From contig NZ_FZPD01000003.1 of the NCBI RefSeq assembly GCF_900188325.1, positions 558,001 through 622,000 on the forward strand: a stretch of 64,000 nt of DNA, written 5' to 3'. Source of the DNA: Ekhidna lutea. Lineage in GTDB: Bacteria; Bacteroidota; Bacteroidia; Cytophagales; Cyclobacteriaceae. The notes under the pieces are model-generated. The model saw only the letters and a program-made list of their open reading frames with translations, did not search any database and was not told the origin of the DNA. Below, piece after piece: positions 27,651 to 36,953 of this stretch (the stretch's first letter is position 1; each line of letters opens with the position of its first letter). Both the position numbers and the translations under genes were made by a program.

Positions 27651-27685
27651 GATTCCCCCTTTCCTAAAGGGGGCTAGGGGGATTT
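27651..27685. repeat. Palindromic repeat, copy A
   Basis: Core CCCCCTTT (27655-27662) pairs with AAAGGGGG (27666-27673), followed by CTA and GGGGGATTT. The CTA is the reverse complement of the TAG stop of the DUF559 frame, so the nuclease gene ends inside the repeat. Same orientation as copy C. Confidence 0.8.
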
Positions 27686-28054
27686 CTTCTTCTCCCACTC
27701 CTCCACAAAACGATAAATCTCCCCCAACAAAAAAGCCATGTTTTGCTTTACATCCAGATCGTCAAACCGGAGGAATGATAGCTCCATCGCTTCAAGAATT
27801 TCCTGTCTGGCCTGATCCTGCATACGAGCCTCTTCATGATAGTGACTGCTTCCATCCACTTCGATTACCAGGTTGAGCTTCTTGCAATAGAAATCCACGA
27901 TGTATTGATCGAGCGGTTTCTGTCGGTTGAATTTATAGCCTTTGATTGATCATGCTCTCAGCTCCTGCCATAGCAGCACCTCACCCAGTGTGCTGTTGTT
28001 CCGTAGGTCTCGCGAAAACTGTTTCAGGTTCTTGTTGTACGGCAGGTAGTACAT
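27674..28054 (-). pseudogene. DUF559 (Vsr-like) nuclease with an in-frame TGA
   Basis: The frame from ATG 28054 gives MYYLPYNKNLKQFSRDLRNN and STLGEVLLWQELRA, then TGA (27950-27952, codon 35), then SIKGYKFNRQKPLDQYIVDF and KLNLVIEVDGSSHYHEEARM. Together these form a full DUF559 nuclease of ~126 residues with the acidic core (VDF, EVDGSSH). The family commonly has Arg or Lys at the stop position, and TGA is one base from CGA (Arg). The reading frame is otherwise intact, so decay is recent, unless the genome assembly has an error. A repeat copy overlaps its 3' end and two more lie upstream of its start. Confidence 0.82.
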
Positions 28055-28127
28055 GAAGTAAAAATAGAAACGTTGCGTTGAATATCTTGAATTTGAATGC
28101 GTCGAACTCCTTGTCTGTGTTTCGTCG

Positions 28128-28181
28128 AATCCCCCGACTTGATTCTTCGAATCAAGTCACCCCCTTTGGAAAAGGGGGATT
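28128..28181. repeat. Palindromic repeat, copy B, inverted, with inserted hairpin
   Basis: CCCCCTTT (28160-28167) pairs with AAAGGGGG (28171-28178). Relative to copies A and C it is reversed. Where they have the connector TAG, it holds a 24-base hairpin built on GACTTGATTC and GAATCAAGTC (28136-28158). Confidence 0.75.
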
Positions 28182-28215
28182 CCTTCCTTATTTTATTCAA
28201 ATCAAAAATGGATGT

Positions 28216-28247
28216 ATTCCCCCTTGAATAAGGGGGCTAGGGGGATT
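28216..28247. repeat. Palindromic repeat, copy C
   Basis: CCCCCTT, GAAT, AAGGGGG, then CTA and GGGGGATT. It matches copy A nearly base for base outside the loop and lies about 160 bases upstream of the DUF559 start. Confidence 0.8.
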
Positions 28248-28299
28248 GATAGGTGCACAAAAGCACAAGCGGATGCTTGTGAGAGTATTATGATATAAT

Positions 28300-28761
28300 T
28301 CAATTTTTATACAATACTACTGATCCAATAGCATAATCATGAATAGCCCTTCTTTTATCATTTGTAGAGACAACTAGTAATGATATCCATCCTAAGAAAA
28401 ATTTTATGATGAATCTGAACAATGCGCTGACGAAATTCAAGTTTTTGTCATGATTTTGATCCTTTTTCACACAAATTCCATTAGCAGCATGCCCGAGGGT
28501 CTTTCCTGTTAGACTAACACTCAAAGGCTCGTAAACTGCCCATATCAGAATAAAAGCAAGGGCTCGCATCAAATCGGGAACTTCATCGAACATTTGGAAT
28601 AATTGCTTAGCTAGGATCATTAGAATGATCATTATTATACCATCCATAAAAGCAGCCTTAACCCTATCTAAGATTCCTGGATATTCTCTCATTATGCCAA
28701 AATACATATCATTAACAAATTCGCATTTGAACCGAATGATTTTAAGGCCTTGATATTTCAC
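28300..28761 (-). CDS. RDD-family membrane protein
   Basis: A 153-residue protein with an RDD domain: LDRVKAAFMDGIIMII provides the R and D of the name, LTGKTLGHAANGICV the second conserved block and DKRRAIHDYAIGSVVLY the final segment. About three helices are predicted. Function is unknown. The true start could be a later Met (MYFGIMREYPG or MREYPG), since the first ~25 residues do not look conserved. It stands convergent with nothing and divergent from icmF. Confidence 0.7.
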   Translation of the reverse strand: MKYQGLKIIRFKCEFVNDMYFGIMREYPGILDRVKAAFMDGIIMIILMILAKQLFQMFDEVPDLMRALAFILIWAVYEPLSVSLTGKTLGHAANGICVKKDQNHDKNLNFVSALFRFIIKFFLGWISLLVVSTNDKRRAIHDYAIGSVVLYKN

Positions 28762-28856
28762 TCCAAATAAAATCTTTTTAATCCTTTATCCATCCAAAGG
28801 ATACTGGTATTCAATCGTCATCAAACCAAATCCCTCTATTTCCCCTCCATTTTCAG

Positions 28857-28864
28857 TAATTTTG
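28857..28864 (+). promoter_or_regulatory. -7 element upstream of icmF
   Basis: TAATTTTG matches TAnnTTTG exactly and lies 23 bases before the icmF ATG. No good -33 box is visible at usual spacing. Confidence 0.5.
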
Positions 28865-28887
28865 CAGTCCCAAAATTTTGAAGCGAC

Positions 28888-31800
28888 ATGACCCAAGTAG
28901 CAGAGATATATAAACCCAAAAATCACATTCGTATCGTTACAGCCGCATCGCTTTTTGATGGACACGATGCAGCGATCAATATCATGCGACGAATCATTCA
29001 GTCTACCGGCTGTGAAGTGATCCATTTGGGACATAATCGTGCCGTGCAAGAGATTGTAGACTGTGCCATCCAGGAAGATGCACAAGCCATCGCCATTACT
29101 TCTTATCAGGGTGGGCATGTGGAGTATTTCAAATACATGTATGATCTGCTGAAAGAAAGAGGTGCAGAGCAAATCAAGATTTTTGGTGGGGGGGGAGGTA
29201 CTATCCTTCCGGAAGAAATTGAGGAACTACACAAGCATGGAATCACGCGTATTTACTCTCCGGATGATGGGCGCTCCATGGGACTGCAAGGTATGATCAA
29301 TGACCTGGTGAAACAAAGTGATTTTGCGATTGGTGAGAACCTGAATGGACAGGTTAAAAAGATCAATACCAAAGATCATAAGACGATTGCCCGGATAATC
29401 TCTTCAGCTGAGAACTACCCTGATCAAAACAAAGAAGAAATGGAAGCGCTGCGAAAGCAGGCGTCCAATACTCCTGTATTGGGAATCACCGGAACGGGAG
29501 GAGCAGGTAAATCTTCCTTAGTAGATGAGCTGGTTAGAAGATTCCTCGTGGACTTCAAAGACAAAAACATTGCGGTGATTTCTGTCGACCCATCTAAGCG
29601 GAAGACTGGTGGTGCATTACTCGGAGACAGAATCCGAATGAATGCAATCTTCAATGAGCGTGTGTATATGCGTTCACTGGCTACTCGTCAATCTAACCTG
29701 GCACTTTCTAAATATGTGCAGGACGCTATTGACGTGGTGAAAGCCGCCGGATTTGATCTGATCATTCTGGAAACGTCAGGGATTGGTCAGTCAGATACTG
29801 AAATCACCGATCACTCTGATGCATCTCTTTACGTGATGACGCCCGAGTATGGTGCGGCTACCCAGCTTGAGAAAATTGACATGCTCGACTTTGCTGATAT
29901 GATCGCGCTCAATAAGTTTGATAAGCGAGGCGCTTTGGATGCATTGCGGGATGTGAAAAAGCAATTCCAACGAAATCATCAATTGTGGGATGCCAAGCCG
30001 GAAGACCTGCCTGTTTTCGGGACCATTGCTTCACAATTCAATGACCCGGGCATGAATCAGCTGTATCTATCATTGATGAATTTGATAGCTGAGAAAACAG
30101 GTGCGGAGTTAAAATCATCTTTTGAAAGCTCGGAGGAGATGAGTGAAAAAGTATTCATCATACCTCCAAAAAGAACCAGATATCTATCTGAGATTACTGA
30201 AACCATTCGTGGGTACAATGAAAAAGCACTTCAGCAAAAAGAAGTTGCACAGAAGCTCTACAGTCTTGAGAAATCAGGAGAGATCTTAAAAGACCAGAAA
30301 GATGCTTTGGCAGCCATTGATAAAGCGAAAGAGGAATTAAAGTTGGATCTCGATCCGCACAACTTGAAGCTTTTAGAAGAGTGGGACGCCAAGAAAGCCA
30401 ACTATGAAGGTGAAGAGTACACGTACGAAGTACGAGGCAAAGAAATAAAGGTGGAAACGACTACCGAGACGCTTTCACATACCAAATTGCAAAAAGTATC
30501 ATTGCCGCGATATGAAGGGTGGGGAGATATCCTCCATTGGAGCCTTCAGGAAAATGTACCGGGGGAGTTTCCTTATACTGCTGGTGTGTTTCCTTTCAAA
30601 CGAAAAGGAGAAGATCCCACACGAATGTTCGCTGGGGAAGGAGGCCCTGAGCGAACAAATAAAAGATTTCACTATGTGTCTACCGGACTACCGGCAGCAC
30701 GACTTTCAACAGCATTTGATTCGGTAACGCTTTATGGAGAAGATCCGGATCATCGTCCGGACATCTATGGAAAGATTGGTAACTCCGGTGTGAGTATCTG
30801 CTGCCTGGATGATGCAAAAAAATTATACTCTGGTTTTGATCTATGTGATCCGACTACCTCTGTTTCTATGACCATTAATGGTCCTGCAGCAACGATCTGT
30901 GCATTCTTTATGAATGCTGCGATTGATCAGCAGTGTGAAAAGTACATCAAAGAAAATGGGCTGGAAAAAGAGATCGAAGCGAAAATTGCGAAGATGTACA
31001 AAGATGCCGGTGTGGAGCGTCCTACATACAGCGGTGATCTACCAGAAGGACACAATGGATTGGGTTTGATGCTACTAGGAGTATCTGGCGATCAGGTGCT
31101 GCCAGCAGATGTGTACCAGGAAATGAAGGCGAAAGCACTTTCGTCGGTGCGTGGCACGGTGCAAGCAGACATTCTGAAAGAGGATCAGGCACAAAACACG
31201 TGTATATTTTCAACGGAGTATTCACTTCGATTGATGGGAGATGTGCAACAATATTTTATTGACAATAATGTCAGAAACTTTTATTCTGTTTCCATTTCTG
31301 GTTATCATATCGCTGAAGCAGGTGCAAATCCCATTACACAGCTGGCGTTCACATTAGCCAATGGCTTCACTTTCGTTGAATACTATCTATCAAGAGGAAT
31401 GGACATCAATGCTTTTGCACCAAACCTTTCATTCTTCTTCTCCAATGGCGTAGATGCAGAATATGCAGTGATCGGACGAGTAGCCAGAAGAATCTGGTCT
31501 AAAGCAATGAAGCTCAAGTACGGAGCTAATGAGCGTGCTCAAAAGCTGAAATATCACATTCAAACCTCCGGTCGTTCCCTTCACGCTCAGGAGATTGACT
31601 TTAACGATATCCGAACCACGTTGCAGGCACTTTATGCTATCTATGACAATTGTAATTCGCTGCATACGAACGCTTACGACGAGGCGATTACAACTCCAAC
31701 TGAGGGTTCTGTACGTCGCGCGATGGCTATCCAATTGATCATTAACAAAGAACTTGGATTGGCTAAGAATGAGAATCCAATGCAGGGATCGTTCATAACA

Positions 31801-32250
31801 GAAGAATTGACCGATTTGGTTGAGGAGGCTGTGATGATGGAATTCGACCGAATTACGGAAAGAGGAGGTGTGCTTGGTGCGATGGAGAGTATGTATCAGC
31901 GAGGCAAGATTCAGGAAGAGTCGATGTATTACGAGACATTAAAACACACGGGTGAGTTACCAATAATCGGTGTGAATACATTCCTTTCTTCTAAAGGATC
32001 ACCAACTGTTATTCCTGATGAAGTAATACGTGCTACGAAGGAAGAGAAGGAGCAACAAATTCACAATTTGCGGGAGATGCAGAAAGGCAATGCAAGCAAA
32101 TCTGCTGAGCTATTAAAAAAACTTCAGGAGGCAGCTTTACATAATGAAAATACATTTGAAGCATTAATGGAAGCTTCCAAGTACTGTTCATTAGGTCAGA
32201 TTACACACTCAATGTTTGAGGTAGGTGGGCAGTATAGGAGGAATATGTAA
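28888..32250 (+). CDS. icmF: Fused isobutyryl-CoA/methylmalonyl-CoA mutase IcmF
   Basis: A 1120-residue adenosylcobalamin-dependent carbon-skeleton mutase with its GTPase chaperone built in. The N-terminal B12-binding domain (residues ~10-145) has the [10 protein letters not shown] loop with the cobalt-binding His. The MeaI-type G domain begins near residue 200 with Walker [10 protein letters not shown] and later NKFDKRG. The large C-terminal part is the mutase barrel ([36 protein letters not shown]). Order and length fit IcmF, which interconverts isobutyryl- and n-butyryl-CoA; some relatives also act on isovaleryl- or pivalyl-CoA. It is a single-gene unit. Confidence 0.93.
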   Translation: MTQVAEIYKPKNHIRIVTAASLFDGHDAAINIMRRIIQSTGCEVIHLGHNRAVQEIVDCAIQEDAQAIAITSYQGGHVEYFKYMYDLLKERGAEQIKIFGGGGGTILPEEIEELHKHGITRIYSPDDGRSMGLQGMINDLVKQSDFAIGENLNGQVKKINTKDHKTIARIISSAENYPDQNKEEMEALRKQASNTPVLGITGTGGAGKSSLVDELVRRFLVDFKDKNIAVISVDPSKRKTGGALLGDRIRMNAIFNERVYMRSLATRQSNLALSKYVQDAIDVVKAAGFDLIILETSGIGQSDTEITDHSDASLYVMTPEYGAATQLEKIDMLDFADMIALNKFDKRGALDALRDVKKQFQRNHQLWDAKPEDLPVFGTIASQFNDPGMNQLYLSLMNLIAEKTGAELKSSFESSEEMSEKVFIIPPKRTRYLSEITETIRGYNEKALQQKEVAQKLYSLEKSGEILKDQKDALAAIDKAKEELKLDLDPHNLKLLEEWDAKKANYEGEEYTYEVRGKEIKVETTTETLSHTKLQKVSLPRYEGWGDILHWSLQENVPGEFPYTAGVFPFKRKGEDPTRMFAGEGGPERTNKRFHYVSTGLPAARLSTAFDSVTLYGEDPDHRPDIYGKIGNSGVSICCLDDAKKLYSGFDLCDPTTSVSMTINGPAATICAFFMNAAIDQQCEKYIKENGLEKEIEAKIAKMYKDAGVERPTYSGDLPEGHNGLGLMLLGVSGDQVLPADVYQEMKAKALSSVRGTVQADILKEDQAQNTCIFSTEYSLRLMGDVQQYFIDNNVRNFYSVSISGYHIAEAGANPITQLAFTLANGFTFVEYYLSRGMDINAFAPNLSFFFSNGVDAEYAVIGRVARRIWSKAMKLKYGANERAQKLKYHIQTSGRSLHAQEIDFNDIRTTLQALYAIYDNCNSLHTNAYDEAITTPTEGSVRRAMAIQLIINKELGLAKNENPMQGSFITEELTDLVEEAVMMEFDRITERGGVLGAMESMYQRGKIQEESMYYETLKHTGELPIIGVNTFLSSKGSPTVIPDEVIRATKEEKEQQIHNLREMQKGNASKSAELLKKLQEAALHNENTFEALMEASKYCSLGQITHSMFEVGGQYRRNM

Positions 32251-32322
32251 AAAACCGAGCGTATTTATGAAACAATTTCAGACGGTAAGTTTTTACTGAA
32301 AACATTAACTCTCTTCGGGGTA

Positions 32323-34077
32323 TTAGAAGTCTTTGGACATGCTTTTGAGGATAAGGTCATCTGTATCCTCCCCCATAATAGATTCCTTTGGTTGGTCGTA
32401 AGTAAGAAGAATTATAGAGTCTTTTACTGACGAAACCCCATAAATGTGTGAGTGAGCATCCCAGTTCTCATTTGGCCCAAGAAAGACGTGATTCAATTTG
32501 ACTCCAGTTTTTTTGTCCGCCTTAACCAGCAGTCCGATATGATATGTTGGCTGCCAAAACCATTCGGAATAAAATTTATGTCCTTCCCCGTAGAGATAGA
32601 GATAATCATCATCAAACGTTAATCCTTCATATTCAGTAACATGAGCCGGGATTGTAATCGAATTGCTCCAATCAAATTGACCAGTTTTAATATCAATTGC
32701 ATTCAGGTGAGCTTCATAGGTCGAATCATTTGCCAAAGTATAATGGGTGTAAATGGTTTGATTTGAAGAATCGTAGGAAATGGTAAGTTCATCAAGTGGA
32801 TCAAAGGGTCCACTTTTAACATAAATGTCTCTTGTCCAATGGATAGTATCAGAAAAACCAACAAATTCAAGTGAATAGCTGATAATATGATGATTTCCTT
32901 TTTTAGTGATAATGCGGAAATCCCCCCTATCTGTTGATTGGAATTCTGTTAATACATCTGAAGTTGGTAAAACTTCTACATCTCCCACCCATTTATTATT
33001 TGTTTTGGATAGGCTAACTCTATTGCCTAATGAATAAATTAAATATGTATCTCTATCAGAACGAGTAAATGACAATGTTTTCCATGGATTACTTGCATTC
33101 ATCCTTTTATTCCATAGCGTATCTCCTTTCATGGAATAGAGAGTCATTACACTCTCTTCTAAGACCCCATCATATTCATGGTAGCAGACAACTAACAATG
33201 GCCCACTTTCATTCAGGAGAAGCATTTTTTTAGAGTGATAGTCAGTAAGCGGTATGCTGGCAGATATTATTTCTTTTTCGAACCACGAAATATTATCTCC
33301 TCCCATAACAATGAAGCTATTATGGTCGATCATTTCAACTTGTTGTATTCCCCCAGGTTCAAATTCTAAAGCATCTGCTTTTACCACAAGTTCATTAGAC
33401 GGCTTCATCTCCAACACCTCTTCATTCTGTATGAGATTTATTATGAGGTTATCCAGCATGTCCAGCATCAAAGCAGAACTAATAACAAATGGAAAAATAA
33501 CAGCGATAACTCCTTTAAGAGTTGACCAGAACCAATGCTGAATTCGAAGTGCAATTACAGGGTAAACAGAGATGAAAAAGAAAGTAGGAATGATTATTAG
33601 TTCTGATTCGATATCCAGGCTATTCAATACGAAAGCCAAAACAATGAAGAGCGTGAACATTACAGATGTCAGGTAGAATGATGCAGAAAGAAAAAATCCC
33701 CATGGCTTTTTTCTGAAAAAAAGGAGTTTTAGCGAAAGAAAATAGAAAGGTATAAATGCTATAGCTGTTATGTAGCCAAAATAATCTTCCTCAATACTCT
33801 TATTTAATTCTACGTATCGTTGGTGAGGAAGAGGATATTTCCACATTTGAAAATCACCAACATGAATGCCTGCTGAATTGTACAAATAGTAGATAACAAA
33901 AAGTATGGTGAATACATTAAAGGTGAATTTTAGTTCCCCTGTATAGGTACCATCATTTGCTTCAATGATCTTAGTAGGCCGGACAAATGCATCCCTGAAT
34001 GTTCGAAAAAACTTAAAGTCGTATTCGCTAAAATCCCTGAAATAAGGGCCAAATTCACGTTTGAAAAAATTAATCAC
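32323..34077 (-). CDS. Membrane protein with C-terminal propeller-like domain
   Basis: A 584-residue protein of unknown function. The first ~225 residues hold about five hydrophobic helices (FNVFTILFVIYYLY, AFIPFYFLSLKLLFF, YLTSVMFTLFIVLAFVL, and so on), like a Yip1/DUF3667-type membrane module. The rest (~350 residues) is beta-rich with repeated aromatic strands (SFIVMGGDNISWFE, TYLIYSLGNRVSLS, DYLYLYGEGHKF), consistent with a seven-bladed propeller. No enzyme motif seen. It is divergent from the DUF481 gene by 55 bases. Confidence 0.7.
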   Translation of the reverse strand: MINFFKREFGPYFRDFSEYDFKFFRTFRDAFVRPTKIIEANDGTYTGELKFTFNVFTILFVIYYLYNSAGIHVGDFQMWKYPLPHQRYVELNKSIEEDYFGYITAIAFIPFYFLSLKLLFFRKKPWGFFLSASFYLTSVMFTLFIVLAFVLNSLDIESELIIIPTFFFISVYPVIALRIQHWFWSTLKGVIAVIFPFVISSALMLDMLDNLIINLIQNEEVLEMKPSNELVVKADALEFEPGGIQQVEMIDHNSFIVMGGDNISWFEKEIISASIPLTDYHSKKMLLLNESGPLLVVCYHEYDGVLEESVMTLYSMKGDTLWNKRMNASNPWKTLSFTRSDRDTYLIYSLGNRVSLSKTNNKWVGDVEVLPTSDVLTEFQSTDRGDFRIITKKGNHHIISYSLEFVGFSDTIHWTRDIYVKSGPFDPLDELTISYDSSNQTIYTHYTLANDSTYEAHLNAIDIKTGQFDWSNSITIPAHVTEYEGLTFDDDYLYLYGEGHKFYSEWFWQPTYHIGLLVKADKKTGVKLNHVFLGPNENWDAHSHIYGVSSVKDSIILLTYDQPKESIMGEDTDDLILKSMSKDF

Positions 34078-34118
34078 AACGATTGGTTAGTTAATAAAGA
34101 TAAGAGGTTTTCAGCTAT

Positions 34119-34126
34119 TAGTTTTG
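34119..34126 (+). promoter_or_regulatory. -7 element just upstream of the DUF481 gene
   Basis: TAGTTTTG matches TAnnTTTG and ends 6 bases before ATG 34133, so transcription would start at the start codon. No -33 TTTG is seen at the normal distance. Confidence 0.45.
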
Positions 34127-34132
34127 CCTTTC

Positions 34133-34915
34133 ATGAGGTTAGCTACTTTCGTATTTTTAGTAGTTGCTTTTAGCACTACATTTTCGCAAATCCTCAAAGT
34201 AGACAAAGGGTTTCTGGCCACAGATTCTGCGAATTACTTTACCGGTGTTATTGATGCCACTTTTGCCATAAATAATCGAAGCTCCACGGTTGATCAGCAA
34301 AACATCTATGTAGGGATTAACAATAACGTGGATCTGGTTTACATAGCAGAAAAATCTGCGACTGTGCTGATTAGTGGTTTAAACTATTTCAAAATAGGTG
34401 ATGGACCATTGATCTATAATGGAACAGCACATCTAAGACAAGTATTGCGACGATCCGCTCCTCTAACACCTGAGTTTTTTGTGCAAGGCCAATTTGATGA
34501 ATCCAGGAATATGGAGTTCAGGATGCTGTATGGGGGTGGTCTCCGTTGGAACATCCTTCAAAAAGAGAATTCACTATTTGCCGGGATTGGAATTTTTAGA
34601 GAAAATGAGCGATGGAATGGCCCGGAAGGTGAAGTAAATAAAAATCTTTGGAAACTAAATTCCTACCTGAGTGCCGATGTAAAACTTACTGAATCAATAA
34701 ATGTCAATGCTATCGCATACTTTCAATCTGGGAGAGATCCTGAAATTGATGCTTTTAGAAATCGACTTAGTGGACAGCTGGAATTTAAAAACGCTCTTAC
34801 AGATCAATTTAAGATAAAAATGACCTCTAATTTTCTTCTGGATGACAGGCCGATCATTCCGCTAAATGAATTTATCTATGAAGTGTATTTTGGCGTGGAG
34901 TATAGTTTTAAATAA
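34133..34915 (+). CDS. DUF481-type outer membrane beta-barrel protein
   Basis: A 260-residue exported protein. The signal peptide MRLATFVFLVVAFSTTFSQ precedes a beta-rich body ending in YEVYFGVEYSFK, with a terminal aromatic-basic pattern as seen in outer-membrane proteins. Strands such as FRMLYGGGLRWNI and YLSADVKLTESINVNAIAY fit the DUF481 family. ATG 34133 is chosen; the in-frame TTG at 34124 lies inside the -7 element. The stop abuts the stop of the convergent methyltransferase with no gap. Confidence 0.75.
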   Translation: MRLATFVFLVVAFSTTFSQILKVDKGFLATDSANYFTGVIDATFAINNRSSTVDQQNIYVGINNNVDLVYIAEKSATVLISGLNYFKIGDGPLIYNGTAHLRQVLRRSAPLTPEFFVQGQFDESRNMEFRMLYGGGLRWNILQKENSLFAGIGIFRENERWNGPEGEVNKNLWKLNSYLSADVKLTESINVNAIAYFQSGRDPEIDAFRNRLSGQLEFKNALTDQFKIKMTSNFLLDDRPIIPLNEFIYEVYFGVEYSFK

Positions 34916-35680
34916 TCACTTTACCACTTTGTAGATCACCTCTTTCTCTGGTAGTGCAAAACGTGTTTTTTCTTCAGAACTCAACTCATCGATGATACGC
35001 TCCTCGACTACCTTAAAGCCGGCCTCTCCTAATCGTTGACCATAATCCTCTCCGTACATTCTCACATGGTCATCCTGGCCAAAAGCCTTCTCACGTTCTT
35101 TTGGCTCAACTATTGCCTTGTCCTCGTAGGTGGTTTTAGGAAGGGGATAGAAAAATGGAACCTGTAAAATGGCCCATCCTCCCGGTTTGAGTACGCGAAG
35201 CATTTCACTGAGTGCTTTTCTATCATCATCCACATGCTCTAAGACGTGATTGCAAAAAATAATGTCTACTGAATTGTCTTCAAAAGGAATTTGATGAATG
35301 TCCATTTTCACTTTTGCCAATGGTGATTCTATATCTGCAGTGATATACTCGAGGTTTTCAAGTGCATCAAAACGACTCATAAAGCATAATTCCGGTGCAA
35401 CATGAAGCATTTTCGCTTCTTTAGTGAAGAAGTCAGTCTTTCTTTTCAAATAAAGCCAAATGAGTCTATGACGTTCTAATGCGAGGCATTTAGGGCAAAG
35501 CGCATTGCTCCGTGATTTACGTCCATAAGGCAGGAACTTTCGAAATCTGGATTCACAAACCGGACATTCTACCTTATTTCCACGATAAAATACTGCTACT
35601 ACTCTCAGCACCACATGACTAAAAAGCTGGATGTACTTTCTCGGTACATTTCGCAGAAAAAATGAGATAATAAACTTCAC
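34916..35680 (-). CDS. SAM-dependent methyltransferase with N-terminal zinc ribbon
   Basis: A 254-residue protein. A CPVC...CPKC pair (residues ~39-65, spaced like a zinc ribbon, with ALERHRLIW after it) precedes a class I methyltransferase core. The motifs MLHVAPELCF (motif I-like), DIIFCNHVLEHVDD and LKPGGWAILQVPF are those of type 11 methyltransferases. The ribbon may recognise a nucleic acid or protein substrate. Substrate unknown. Confidence 0.82.
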   Translation of the reverse strand: MKFIISFFLRNVPRKYIQLFSHVVLRVVAVFYRGNKVECPVCESRFRKFLPYGRKSRSNALCPKCLALERHRLIWLYLKRKTDFFTKEAKMLHVAPELCFMSRFDALENLEYITADIESPLAKVKMDIHQIPFEDNSVDIIFCNHVLEHVDDDRKALSEMLRVLKPGGWAILQVPFFYPLPKTTYEDKAIVEPKEREKAFGQDDHVRMYGEDYGQRLGEAGFKVVEERIIDELSSEEKTRFALPEKEVIYKVVK

Positions 35681-35764
35681 GATTCGTCAATTTTGCCCCG
35701 CAAGTTATTTATTCACCTCACTACCAGCAATCATTGCTGAATTTTTCTCTATTTTGGTTTCTTT

Positions 35765-36175
35765 ATGAAACAGCACCTGATTTCTGCACTTCTTTTATGC
35801 ACCGGATTACTATGTCTGGGCCAAAGAGTGAAAACAGTTGAGGAACACCTGCCGACAGAGAATCTGGAGATGCGAAAAGACGCAAACAAACGATCAAACA
35901 AGCCGAAAAGTACTAATTACGACTTCATCTATGTGCCGAATGCTGATAAGATTCTCTATGGCAATCAATGCGTGCTGGAGATAACTCATAAATGGGGATT
36001 TGAATACGTTGTAGAGCCACGAAACATAGCCGGGAGCAAGAATTGGAAAGGTAAATTTTTGAATAACCTCTGGGTAAAGACTAAATTAGTAGTGACTCGT
36101 TCACCTTTTTGGAAACAGATTCTGCGCGGTAAAATAAAAAAATGCCGCAAGATGAGTGGAGATTTGGTGGGCTAA
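35765..36175 (+). CDS. Small basic exported protein of unknown function
   Basis: A 136-residue protein with a signal peptide (MKQHLISALLLCTGLLCLGQ). The mature part is lysine-rich, with one Cys in NQCVLEITHKWGFEYVV and another in KIKKCRKMSG. I recognise no domain. It is followed by a lipoprotein gene after 17 bases and by a thioesterase, all in the same direction, so a three-gene transcript is possible. Confidence 0.65.
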   Translation: MKQHLISALLLCTGLLCLGQRVKTVEEHLPTENLEMRKDANKRSNKPKSTNYDFIYVPNADKILYGNQCVLEITHKWGFEYVVEPRNIAGSKNWKGKFLNNLWVKTKLVVTRSPFWKQILRGKIKKCRKMSGDLVG

Positions 36176-36192
36176 TCACCTAAACGCACATC

Positions 36193-36951
36193 ATGAACAA
36201 CCTGTCCCGATTTGCAAAAAAGACAACAGTTGTCCTTTTTGTTTTCCTTTTCTCCTGTGCCAATATCACCGAAGAAATTTATCTCAACAAGGATGGAAGC
36301 GGCCGGTACGTGGTTTACACTGATGCGGTCAGCTCCACCAGAGCCATGATGATGGGTATGATGACCAGCATATATCCGGATGCTTCCAAGGATAGTATCA
36401 TGCAGGTAGTAGATGCTCAACTTTGGGAGCAGTTTCCCGCTGAGGTAGACTCCATCATCGATTTCTCCTCAAGAGTACCGGATAGCATCAAAAATGATCC
36501 CGCAAAAAAGAAATACCTTGATAACATCGAGATGTTTATGAAGGGAAGTCGAGAGAAAGGATACCTCAATTCGGGAATACGATATACATTCTCGAGTATC
36601 GATGAACTTCAGGGGTTTAATGACTTTATGAGTGAAAATCAGGAAGCTACCGGAGGTCAAATGAACATGGATCTTCCTCAAATGGATGTGCAATACTCAT
36701 TTGATGGCAGCTCTTTTTCCAGAACGGCTAAAATGAATGAAAACATTGAAATGAATGATTCTACCATGATGATGTTGGGATCACTTCTAGAAGGAGCAAA
36801 GTCAAGGCTAATTATTCATCTGCCGAGTAAGGCAAAGAAGGTTAGTAAGAATCAGCTTGTGGGGAAGGTAGGAAAGGATGTCACTTATGAATTTGAACTG
36901 ATCAAAATATTGAGTGGAGAACAATCCACAGACGTTAAAGTAGAATTTTAA
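36193..36951 (+). CDS. Lipoprotein of unknown function
   Basis: A 252-residue lipoprotein (lipobox LFSCAN, Cys22). The opening NITEEIYLNKDGSGRYVVYTD is typical of LppM/DUF3153-like exported beta domains. A Met-rich helical region (AMMMGMMTSIYP, TMMMLGSLLEGAK) is notable. The start lies 17 bases after the preceding stop and its end is 2 bases before the thioesterase start. Confidence 0.72.
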   Translation: MNNLSRFAKKTTVVLFVFLFSCANITEEIYLNKDGSGRYVVYTDAVSSTRAMMMGMMTSIYPDASKDSIMQVVDAQLWEQFPAEVDSIIDFSSRVPDSIKNDPAKKKYLDNIEMFMKGSREKGYLNSGIRYTFSSIDELQGFNDFMSENQEATGGQMNMDLPQMDVQYSFDGSSFSRTAKMNENIEMNDSTMMMLGSLLEGAKSRLIIHLPSKAKKVSKNQLVGKVGKDVTYEFELIKILSGEQSTDVKVEF

Positions 36952-36953
36952 TT

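Noticed and set aside
27624-27698. Extended start of the DUF2461 gene
   Set aside because: The extra 25 codons (PLAPFRKGG type) come from palindromic repeat copy A; the conserved part starts at 27623.
27950-27952. TGA read as selenocysteine or tryptophan in the DUF559 gene
   Set aside because: No recoding hairpin is seen, and homologues do not have Cys or Trp there; a simple nonsense change is more likely.
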